From Candidatus Poribacteria bacterium (GTDB lineage Bacteria; Poribacteria; WGA-4E; WGA-3G), in assembly GCA_009845505.1 (NCBI GenBank), contig VXZL01000591.1, positions 1 through 5,932 on the forward strand: DNA of 5,932 nt. The letters run 5' to 3'. Below the pieces are notes generated by a model. That model was not told the origin of the DNA. It saw nothing but the letters and a program-made list of their open reading frames with translations, and made no database searches. Shown here one piece after another: positions 1-5,932 of the stretch. The position numbers were made by a program, and so were the translations under genes. Within the stretch, counting starts at the first letter, position 1. Each line of letters starts with the position of its first letter.

Positions 1-1
1 T

Positions 2-1357
2 TTTATTGATTGGTTGCTTGAAAAAGTTTGCTTGGTAGAAATAACAACTGAAGATGATGACAGTGCTTATACGATCTTTGAAACGATGAATGATCGGGGA
101 CTATCACTTACCCCTACTGCGATGTTGCGAGGATATCTGCTATCAAACATTGAGGACTCCGAGTGTAGAAATCACGCTATCATAACTTGGCGAAAGCAGG
201 TGGAATCCCTACAGACTATAGGTAAAGAGGAAGATTCAGAGGCAATTAAAGCCTGGCTCCGCAGTCAGCACCTTGGCAGTGTTAGTGATTTTGAGCAGAT
301 CGGATCTGAATTTCATCGCTGGGTTCGTAACTATGGCAGTAAACTAGGTCTTATATCGAGCACTGCCTTCACAGATTTTATTGAACGAGACTTCAAGTTT
401 TATAGTGGTTGGTACTACCGCTTGCGAGAAGCGTCTAAGTCGATTGTTCCTAGATTTGAGCCTGTTTACTATAATGCCCAGAACAGTTTCACACTCCAGT
501 ACCCAGTTTTATTGTCCCTATTACATATCAACGATACAGATGAAGAAATTCATAACAAAATATGGATTGGGGCAACCTTCCTTGATATTTTGATTCATCG
601 TCGCATTTGGAATTTCAAGAGCACTGCTCAGAGAGAGATGGTTGACCTGATGTGCTCAATTATACCAAAGATTCGGGGCAGTAGATGTGATGGATTGGCG
701 GATGTATTATATACAATACTTCAAGCAGAAACCGAACCTTTTGTCAATAACAGTGGATTTAGTTGGCACGGTAGCAATAAACGTAAGACTCATCTAATTC
801 TTGCCCGTATGATTGACTATGTAGAGGTTCAATCGGGGCAACCTTCGCTCTATCCAGAGTATATAAAAACCGGAAGCAATGGTTATGAAATAGAGCATAT
901 CTGGGCAAATCATCCGGAAAGTTACTTAGATGAATTTTCACATGAATTTGAGTTTGGAGAATATCGTAACCGTATTGGTGGTTTGCTCCTTCTGCCTAAG
1001 AAGAACAACGCTAGTTATGGTGATCTGCCATACGATGAAAAGTGTGAGCACTACATCAAGGAGAACTTACTTGCCCAGAGTCTTCATGAAAAAGCTTACC
1101 AAAACAACCCTGGTTTTAAGAAGTTCATTGAAAATAGCAGTATTTCCTTCTGTCCACATAGTAAATTCAAGAAGGCAGATCTGGATAAGCGCCAAAAACT
1201 CTATCTGCGAATTGCTGAAAGAATATGGAACCCAGAAAGGTTGAGGCTGCCCCATGGTCAGGAGCCTGATTGTGTTCCTGAGGAAGAAGGCGTGAATTCT
1301 AACCAACACAATAATGCTGTGTGGACATCAGAACAAATTAGGGATTTAGTCCCCTAA
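2..1357 (+). CDS. DUF262/DUF1524 (GmrSD-like) restriction-type protein, 5'-truncated by window edge
   Basis: The frame is open from base 2, so the true start and the N-terminal DUF262 domain core, including its DGQQR-type motif, lie outside the window. The TTG at 14 is only an internal Leu codon. Counting residues from that TTG, 18-43 (AYTIFETMNDRGLSLTPTAM) are the conserved end of DUF262. A long alpha-rich middle follows. Residues 291-340 carry the DUF1524 HNH-type nuclease signature: YEIEHIW with H295, then YRNRIGGLLLLP, then NNASYGD with N332. In this family DUF262 is a ParB/Srx-like NTP-using domain and DUF1524 is the nuclease. Together they form GmrSD-like type IV systems that cleave modified phage DNA in the cytoplasm. 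The target here is unknown. The stretch is AT-richer than the genes downstream, which fits horizontal acquisition. The TAA at 1355-1357 looks premature, because the frame continues beyond it. Family assignment is solid; present function is doubtful. Confidence 0.88.
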   Translation, partial: FIDWLLEKVCLVEITTEDDDSAYTIFETMNDRGLSLTPTAMLRGYLLSNIEDSECRNHAIITWRKQVESLQTIGKEEDSEAIKAWLRSQHLGSVSDFEQIGSEFHRWVRNYGSKLGLISSTAFTDFIERDFKFYSGWYYRLREASKSIVPRFEPVYYNAQNSFTLQYPVLLSLLHINDTDEEIHNKIWIGATFLDILIHRRIWNFKSTAQREMVDLMCSIIPKIRGSRCDGLADVLYTILQAETEPFVNNSGFSWHGSNKRKTHLILARMIDYVEVQSGQPSLYPEYIKTGSNGYEIEHIWANHPESYLDEFSHEFEFGEYRNRIGGLLLLPKKNNASYGDLPYDEKCEHYIKENLLAQSLHEKAYQNNPGFKKFIENSSISFCPHSKFKKADLDKRQKLYLRIAERIWNPERLRLPHGQEPDCVPEEEGVNSNQHNNAVWTSEQIRDLVP

Positions 1358-1717
1358 GAGCGTAGGGAATACTATGAAACCCGCTATAAAAATAAAGTCG
1401 TAAGATTTTATATAAGGGTTGCAGAATTTCAGAATTTCATTCAAGAAAAGCAATGGGGTTCGGTTCTGACTCTCAAATTTCGGAGAGACTTCTGCGCCTT
1501 TTACGTTGGGAATAAACCTATATTTGGTGTTAACCTTTATGGTGCACCGCGATTTTGTATTTGGATAACAAAGGAAGAGGCAGAAGGATTTAGAAACCGA
1601 TATGAGTTTGCAGCTTATTATCCAAACGCGACGTATGCTATTTATCCAGAAGATGCAACATTAGATAGCCTTTTCCCGATCCTTGAATTTGCCTATAAAA
1701 AACAATGGCGGAATTAA
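1358..1717 (+). pseudogene. Severed C-terminal domain of the DUF262/DUF1524 protein, in frame after an internal TAA
   Basis: Directly after the TAA, in the same frame, 119 sense codons run to TAA at 1715-1717, followed by TGA at 1718. The translation looks like a folded domain. It opens with ERREYYETRYKNKVVRFYIR, then has a WGSVLTLKFRRD segment, FYVGNKPIFGVNLYGAPRF, an ITKEEAEGF helix, and ends SLFPILEFAYKKQWRN. The join reads WTSEQIRDLVP-stop-ERREYYE, which is smooth across the stop, so a single substitution (for example CAA to TAA) would explain the break. No ATG, GTG or TTG occurs in this frame and I see no ribosome site, so independent translation is unlikely. C-terminal extensions after DUF1524 are common, but I cannot name this one. 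Alternatives are a sequencing or assembly error, or stop readthrough. Confidence 0.75.
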
Positions 1718-1760
1718 TGATGTTCTCACTATAGTCTGCCTGTTTTAATAATTCTTCAAA

Positions 1761-4700
1761 ATGCGACACATCAAACCCATCGTTTGGCTCATCTTTATCT
1801 TTTCCGGTGCCAGCGGACTTATCTATCAAGTCATCTGGATGCGGCAACTCACGCTCATTTTCGGAAGTACCGTCTTCGCAACCAGCACCGTCCTAACAGC
1901 CTTCATGGCAGGACTCGCACTTGGCAGCTTCTACTTCGGTCGGAAGATTGATGAAAGTGATCAGTCTCCGCTGCGGATTTATGCCCTACTGGAAGCCGGT
2001 ATCGGTGCCTTCTGCCTCGTGTGGCCACTGATTTTATCGGTGCTCGGTGCCTTGTATGTGCTAATCCATCGCAACGTCACATCCGAATTCTATACGCTTT
2101 CGTTGATCCGGTTCGTATTGACCTGCGGAGTGATATTGATTCCTTCAACACTGATGGGCGGCACACTCCCCGTGCTAACCCGATTCTTTGTAAAAAGATT
2201 GGAACAACTCGGCACGAACATCGGGGTGCTGTATGCGCTCAACACATTCGGTGCTGTCATCGGAACCGTAGCAGCAGGCTTTTTCCTACTCGAAGCGTTC
2301 GGGATCCGATGGACACTCGGTATCGGTATCGCCATTAATTTCGCCGTAGCAGCGATTGCGTTGGTGTTGACGCAGCGAGTGTCAGGAACAGAAGATATCA
2401 GCAGTCAGCAGTCAGCAATCAGCAATCAGCCAGAAGGCCTTGTGTCAGAAAGTAGGACGCAACTGCCACACGCTGAAAGTGAGCGTAGCGAACGCCCTAA
2501 CAGCCATTTGGTATTATGGGCAATAGGTATCTCAGGGTTCTGTGCTTTGGCTTACGAAGTGCTCTGGACGCGTATTATGGTCTTCTTCCTCGGCAGTACG
2601 ACCTATGCGTTTGCGACAATGCTGGCAGCATTTCTCTTCGGCATTGCACTTGGAAGTATCGTGCTTGCACGTTGGGTAGACCGGATGAAACAGCCTATCG
2701 CTGTTTTCGGGGTCGTTCAGCTCGGCATCGGACTTTTCGCACTTATCCTCATGCCGGCGTTTGAGGAGTTGTACGGGATGACGCGTGCCTTCCAGTCTAC
2801 CTTTGGTAGCAGCAGATTTTGGGCGTTCTTCTCCTGTTTCCTTGTGATGTGTCTTCCGACCTTCTTGATGGGTGCGAGTTTTCCGCTTGTGACGAAAATC
2901 TACACCGGCAGCGAACGTCAACTCGGTAGAAGCATCGGCAATGTCTACGCCGTTAATACAGTTGGAAGCATTTTCGGCGCATTTAGTGCTGGATTTATCC
3001 TGATTCCGCTTTTGGGTATCCGACCGAGTATCGTGCTAATGGTTGCGTTGAACACAGGTATCGGGTGTCTCCTTGTACTAAAAAGCGGGCAACGGACGAA
3101 AACCAGCGGCGCATTGCTACAGGGGGTAAGCATAGGCATGCCGATTCTCAACGCTGGGTTGGCTGTCATTCTGCTGCTTACGCTGAATCAACCGCTTTTC
3201 CTCAAGAGCGCGATTTTCAAGACGCAGCGTCCGGGCGATACACTCGTCGATTACAATGAGGAAGTGGACGCAACGGTAACGACGCTGAAAGACGATGAAG
3301 GTGTCTACCGTCTCTATGTGGATACAAATCAGGCAGCAGATGCCTCGCGGTGGGACTCGCCATCGCACCGTGTTATTGCACATCTGCCGCTGTTATTGCA
3401 TCCACGTCCGAAACGCGCACTTGTCGTCGGATTCGGTATGGGGCTAACTTCCTACTCAATCACACAACACGGGGTCCGAGTTGACGCGATAGAACTTTCC
3501 AAAGGCGTGATTTCGGCGGCACAGGAGCATTTCACACACGTCAATGGAAACGTGTTTGAAAGCCCACTGTTTGATTATAAAATCAACGATGGACGCAATC
3601 ATATCCTAATGACAAAAACGAAATACGATATGATTTCCACAGGGATCATCCATCCGCTGGTCAGCGCAGGGAGTTCCAATATCTACACCGCCGACTTCTA
3701 CCGCTTGTGCCGCCGCATTTTGAGCGAAGACGGCATCATGTGTCAGTGGGTGCCGCTCCATCGCTTGCCTGAGACACACTATAAGATGATTGTCCGTACC
3801 TTCGTTGAGGTGTTTCCACATACGACGCTCTGGTATAAATATACGCCTGACTTCGTAATCCTCATCGGCACACAGGAACCCCTGCAGATTGATTACAAAA
3901 ACTTTATCGCACGCGCACAGATAGCGAGTATCAGTGAAGGACTTGCTGCCGATGACTTAGATGGTCTGTCGCTACTTGACTCATTTATGATGGGACCGGA
4001 GACGGTCCGCAAATACGTAGGCGTTGGACCTGTCCACACAGACAACCGACCCCGACTGGAATTCTTCCGCGGGGCTGACCTCGCCGACACGACGACACAG
4101 AACGTCAAAGGGATGGTTGAGTATCGTGAACGCGTTCTCCCATACCTCACGAACTACGGTTCAACGCTCGCCGAGATGAAGAGCGTTAGAGAAAAACTTG
4201 ATACCTACTTTAGAGCCACACACAGATTAATCCGTGGACAGATCGCTTATGCGAGCGCACAGTACCAAGATGCCGCAGAACTCATGAACCAAGCGGTCGA
4301 ACTTAATCCGCTTGATGAAACAATTCGTTATAACTTTGGAGTCGTTTCAGGCTTAATTCGCGAAGGTGAACAGGAAGAGCTCCGGCAGATTGAACAACAA
4401 GTCCAGCAGGCAATGGCACAGAATCCTGACGACCTACAGGGACACCTCTATTTAGCGACTGTGTATGAAATGCAGGGTGAACTCGGAAAAGCGACAAGAG
4501 AACTTGAGGAATTTCTCAGAGGCGATCCAAGCAGATCCGATGTCTATTTACTCTTGGGTCCCTTATATGAACGCCAAGAACGTTATAGAGAGGCACTCCG
4601 CACCTACGAACGGTTGGAACAGCAAGAACCTCGTTTGCCTGCGCCTATTTTTGCCGCAATGGCGCAGCTTCACTTGCAGTTGGGAAATTTAGATGAATCC

Positions 4701-4934
4701 GAAAAATATGCAAAGAAAGGTATCACTGTAGATGCCAGTTCATGGCGTTCCTACCTTACCCTCGGAAACGTTTACGCAGCGATGGACCAACCGGAAAAAC
4801 AGATTGAAAATTACAATAACGCTTTGAGAGCACTCGATAAAAAAATTCTGAACGCTCCAGAGCCTGATGCGTTAAAGAGTGCTAAACAACAGATTCAAAA
4901 TGAACTTGAACAACTAAAAACTGAAAATCACTAA
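1761..4934 (+). CDS. Fused MFS-like membrane protein / spermidine-synthase-like domain / TPR protein
   Basis: The protein has 1057 residues. Residues 6-205 and 250-445 are two homologous six-helix halves: GSTVFATSTVLTAFMAGLALGS in the first matches GSTTYAFATMLAAFLFGIALGS in the second, and LMGGTLPVLT matches LMGASFPLVT. A hydrophilic linker (about 206-249) joins them, and residues 455-475 form a probable 13th helix. Residues 495-705 resemble spermidine synthase: VVGFGMG (555-561) stands where GGGDG is usual, DAIE (E578) is the expected nucleotide-ribose acid, and INDGR is at 608-612. The catalytic-Asp region reads YDMISTGIIHP (622-632), with Gly at the Asp position. Residues about 819-1028 form six TPRs. 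Such fusions are usually annotated as spermidine synthases, but neither polyamine synthesis nor transport is shown. An in-frame TAA at 1749-1751 makes ATG 1761 the first possible ATG, and it leads straight into helix 1. No Shine-Dalgarno is visible. The gene is intact; its function is unknown. Confidence 0.9.
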   Translation: MRHIKPIVWLIFIFSGASGLIYQVIWMRQLTLIFGSTVFATSTVLTAFMAGLALGSFYFGRKIDESDQSPLRIYALLEAGIGAFCLVWPLILSVLGALYVLIHRNVTSEFYTLSLIRFVLTCGVILIPSTLMGGTLPVLTRFFVKRLEQLGTNIGVLYALNTFGAVIGTVAAGFFLLEAFGIRWTLGIGIAINFAVAAIALVLTQRVSGTEDISSQQSAISNQPEGLVSESRTQLPHAESERSERPNSHLVLWAIGISGFCALAYEVLWTRIMVFFLGSTTYAFATMLAAFLFGIALGSIVLARWVDRMKQPIAVFGVVQLGIGLFALILMPAFEELYGMTRAFQSTFGSSRFWAFFSCFLVMCLPTFLMGASFPLVTKIYTGSERQLGRSIGNVYAVNTVGSIFGAFSAGFILIPLLGIRPSIVLMVALNTGIGCLLVLKSGQRTKTSGALLQGVSIGMPILNAGLAVILLLTLNQPLFLKSAIFKTQRPGDTLVDYNEEVDATVTTLKDDEGVYRLYVDTNQAADASRWDSPSHRVIAHLPLLLHPRPKRALVVGFGMGLTSYSITQHGVRVDAIELSKGVISAAQEHFTHVNGNVFESPLFDYKINDGRNHILMTKTKYDMISTGIIHPLVSAGSSNIYTADFYRLCRRILSEDGIMCQWVPLHRLPETHYKMIVRTFVEVFPHTTLWYKYTPDFVILIGTQEPLQIDYKNFIARAQIASISEGLAADDLDGLSLLDSFMMGPETVRKYVGVGPVHTDNRPRLEFFRGADLADTTTQNVKGMVEYRERVLPYLTNYGSTLAEMKSVREKLDTYFRATHRLIRGQIAYASAQYQDAAELMNQAVELNPLDETIRYNFGVVSGLIREGEQEELRQIEQQVQQAMAQNPDDLQGHLYLATVYEMQGELGKATRELEEFLRGDPSRSDVYLLLGPLYERQERYREALRTYERLEQQEPRLPAPIFAAMAQLHLQLGNLDESEKYAKKGITVDASSWRSYLTLGNVYAAMDQPEKQIENYNNALRALDKKILNAPEPDALKSAKQQIQNELEQLKTENH
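2398..2432 (+). repeat. Five tandem heptamers inside the coding sequence of the fused membrane protein
   Basis: The units read TCAGCAG, TCAGCAG, TCAGCAA, TCAGCAA, TCAGCCA. They encode the low-complexity SSQQSAISNQP in the hydrophilic linker between the two MFS-like halves. Because 7 is not a multiple of 3, the units fall in successive frames and the peptide does not repeat simply. Read on the minus strand the unit is CTGCTGA, one base different from the CTGCTAA unit of the intergenic array at 5022-5056. Confidence 0.9.
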
Positions 4935-4937
4935 GAT

Positions 4938-4943
4938 AGGAGG
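4938..4943 (+). promoter_or_regulatory. Perfect AGGAGG Shine-Dalgarno without an obvious gene
   Basis: AGGAGG begins four bases after the stop codon of the large membrane protein. The nearest credible start, the aspS ATG at 5069, is 125 bases further on and has no Shine-Dalgarno of its own. A TTG at 4952 is well spaced (8 nt) but opens only a 28-codon frame that runs into the repeats and stops at 5036-5038. The simplest reading is that this was once the aspS ribosome site and the repeat-bearing segment now separates them. This is inference. Confidence 0.45.
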
Positions 4944-4954
4944 AATAGTTATTG

Positions 4955-4980
4955 GTTACCGGCTATCAGTTATCGGTAAC
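4955..4980 (+). repeat. Inverted repeat GTTACCG / CGGTAAC with 12-nt loop
   Basis: The arms at 4955-4961 and 4974-4980 are perfect 7-bp complements. The loop contains GCTATCAGTTAT, itself loosely 7-bp periodic (GGCTATC, AGTTATC). The hairpin follows the membrane-protein stop codon by about 20 bases but has no U-run after it, so an intrinsic terminator is not supported. CAGTTA (4967-4972) could also pair with TAACTG units in the heptamer array downstream. I read it as one end of a small repetitive element. Confidence 0.6.
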
Positions 4981-5021
4981 TTGCTTGTGGCAGCCCGTCC
5001 GTTATTTCCTACCACACGTTT

Positions 5022-5056
5022 TAACTGCTAACTGCTAACTGCTAACTACTAACTAC
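5022..5056 (+). repeat. Five tandem heptamers just upstream of aspS
   Basis: The units read TAACTGC three times, then TAACTAC twice, 35 bp in all, ending 12 bases before the aspS ATG. The array occupies the position where an aspS ribosome binding site would be expected. Copy number, unit length and the internal 3+2 (here) or 2+2+1 (coding array) pattern of variants resemble the array at 2398-2432, in opposite orientation. Confidence 0.92.
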
Positions 5057-5068
5057 CATAGACACATC

Positions 5069-5932
5069 ATGTCCCAAGAACCTTCTTTAAAACGAACCCA
5101 CTATTGCGGTGACCTACGTTTAGCAGACACGGGTACGCAAGTGAGTCTTAACGGCTGGGTCAAACGCCGTCGAGACCACGGTGGGGTCATCTTCGTAGAT
5201 CTACGCGACAGAACGGGTATCACACAAGTCGTCTTTGACCCGCAAATTGACGAAAAAGCACATGCTATCGCTGATGCGGTCAGAAGCGAATATGTTTTGC
5301 ATGTCAGCGGCACCGTCCGTGAGCGCGAGCCGGGTGAACTCCTCTTCCACACAGATGGTACTTACCAAACAGAACTTGCCGATGGCAATCTGTCCCCAGC
5401 GTTCCGGGCGTTGTTCTCGGATGCTGATCCGAAATACACCCTTTCCGATGACATTGAAGTCTCAACACGAGAACCCAGTGTGCGCTGGCTGCTTACCGAT
5501 ACTGAAAATAATCGGACATATCACATCGCCAGTGAAGATATAGCGGGAGAAAACGGTATTAGCATTTATCAAGGCACTGTCAATCCTGAGCTTGACACAG
5601 GTGAGATCGAGCTCGCTGTTGACACTCTCAGCGTCTTGAATACCGCCAAAACACCGCCGTTCCCGGTTGAAGACGAGATTGACGTGGCGGAAGACATTCG
5701 GATGCGGTATCGCTTCATCGATTTACGCCGTCCTGAGATGCAAGAGACGTTGGCGATGCGGCATAAAGCGGCACTCGCTGCGCGTAACTATATGAACGAA
5801 CAGGGGTTCCTCGAAATCGAAACGCCTATCTTGATGAACAGTACGCCAGAGGGCGCGCGCGATGTCCTTGTTCCGAGACGTCATAATCCGGGTAGGTTCT
5901 ATGCCCTCCCGCAATCGCCACAGCAGTTCAAG
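5069..5932 (+). CDS. aspS: Aspartyl-tRNA synthetase, N-terminal half, 3'-truncated by window edge
   Basis: This is a class II synthetase that charges tRNA-Asp (or Asp and Asn tRNAs if non-discriminating) in the cytoplasm. The 288 visible residues begin with the OB-fold anticodon-binding domain: GWVKRRRDHGGVIFVDLRDR at 29-48, then TGITQVVFDP. The linker is recognisable from LNTAKTPPFPVEDEIDV and YRFIDLRRPEMQ (214-225). Class II motif 1 follows in GFLEIETPILMNSTPEGARD (246-265), and the active-site stretch YALPQSPQQFK ends the window. Motifs 2 and 3 and the GAD insertion lie beyond the window. The ATG at 5069 is chosen because HYCGDLRL and GWVKRRRD then sit at the normal distance from the N-terminus. 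No Shine-Dalgarno precedes it. The unusual part is about 79 extra residues (90-168) inside the OB-fold. Without them the sequence would read VREREPG-GTVNPELDTGEIE, close to typical bacterial AspRS. The frame is open throughout. Confidence 0.97.
   Translation, partial: MSQEPSLKRTHYCGDLRLADTGTQVSLNGWVKRRRDHGGVIFVDLRDRTGITQVVFDPQIDEKAHAIADAVRSEYVLHVSGTVREREPGELLFHTDGTYQTELADGNLSPAFRALFSDADPKYTLSDDIEVSTREPSVRWLLTDTENNRTYHIASEDIAGENGISIYQGTVNPELDTGEIELAVDTLSVLNTAKTPPFPVEDEIDVAEDIRMRYRFIDLRRPEMQETLAMRHKAALAARNYMNEQGFLEIETPILMNSTPEGARDVLVPRRHNPGRFYALPQSPQQFK
5336..5572 (+). other. In-frame ~79-codon insert within the aspS OB-fold
   Basis: Bacterial AspRS normally has about a dozen residues between the VSGTVRER strand and the NPELDTGEIE strand. 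Here residues 90-168 intervene. The insert looks like a compact module with spaced hydrophobic and aromatic positions: NLSPAFRALFS (107-117), TLSDDIEVS (124-132), VRWLLTD (138-144), NNRTYHI (147-153) and GISIYQ (163-168). I have an impression of similar small modules (LS..FR..F, LS.D..V, W.I.D, TY.I, L.VY) in unrelated proteins of environmental bacteria, but cannot confirm this here. ACTTACCAA (5360-5368) and ATTTATCAA (5564-5572), encoding TYQ and IYQ, could be a decayed duplication at the edges. The insert is free of stops and probably sits in a surface loop. Boundaries are uncertain by a few codons. Confidence 0.75.

Noticed and set aside
1355..1357. TAA reassigned to an amino acid in this organism.
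   Set aside because: The membrane-protein gene ends with TAA at 4932-4934 and the left frame also ends with TAA-TGA, so the standard code fits.
1694..1752. AT-rich hexamers (TATAAA at 1694, TATAGT at 1730, TAATAAT at 1746) as promoter -10 sites for the membrane-protein gene.
   Set aside because: None has a convincing -35 element at the right spacing, and such hexamers are frequent in AT-rich sequence.
2532..2921. A 129-codon open frame on the minus strand within the membrane-protein gene.
   Set aside because: The opposite strand encodes clearly conserved membrane helices, and this frame gives a composition-driven, charged sequence with no recognisable domain. It is a shadow.
4955..4985. An intrinsic terminator after the membrane-protein gene.
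   Set aside because: The stem is only 7 bp with a 12-nt loop and no U-run follows.
4952..5038. A 28-codon frame starting at TTG, 8 nt after the perfect AGGAGG.
   Set aside because: It is very short, overlaps the inverted repeat, and its last four codons and stop come from the heptamer array. The repeat content explains it better than a peptide gene.
2398..5056. The repeats as a CRISPR array.
   Set aside because: The units are 7 bp, directly adjacent, with no spacers.
5336..5572. The aspS insert as an intein or intron.
   Set aside because: There is no Cys/Ser at the left junction, no His-Asn plus nucleophile at the right, and the length is far too small for an intein. The frame is open throughout, so an intron is not needed.

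Overview
The window looks like a fragment of an uncultured bacterial chromosome. It has three plus-strand genes, two of them cut by the window edges, and no RNA genes. The code is standard: TAA ends two of the frames, one of them backed by TGA. Composition is mixed, with an AT-richer left third and a more balanced remainder. A very large membrane protein fused to a spermidine-synthase-like domain and TPRs, short heptamer repeats, and a foreign-looking segment inside a tRNA synthetase together suggest a large-genome candidate-phylum lineage. Candidatus Poribacteria is my guess from general impression; nothing in the window proves it.

Left (2-1717): the 3' part of a DUF262/DUF1524 (GmrSD-like, type IV restriction) gene. 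It stops at an in-frame TAA (1355-1357), but the same frame then runs 119 more codons to TAA-TGA (1715-1720). That tail has no ATG, GTG or TTG codon and reads as a protein domain, so the gene appears to have been split by one nonsense codon.

Centre (1761-4934): a 1057-residue protein with two MFS-like six-helix halves, a further hydrophobic segment, a spermidine-synthase-like Rossmann domain lacking the usual catalytic aspartate, and about six TPRs. The linker between the halves is encoded in part by five 7-bp tandem repeats.

Right (4935-5932): a 134-bp gap with a perfect AGGAGG just after the stop codon, a small inverted repeat and a second run of five 7-bp repeats, then the 5' half of aspS (aspartyl-tRNA synthetase). 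The synthetase has about 79 extra in-frame residues in its anticodon-binding OB-fold, at a place where typical bacterial AspRS has a short loop.

The three genes show no shared pathway. A probably disabled defence gene lies beside a membrane/TPR protein of unknown function and an essential translation gene. The common thread is insertion of small sequence elements into intergenic, linker and loop positions. The aspS insert is the most unusual item.
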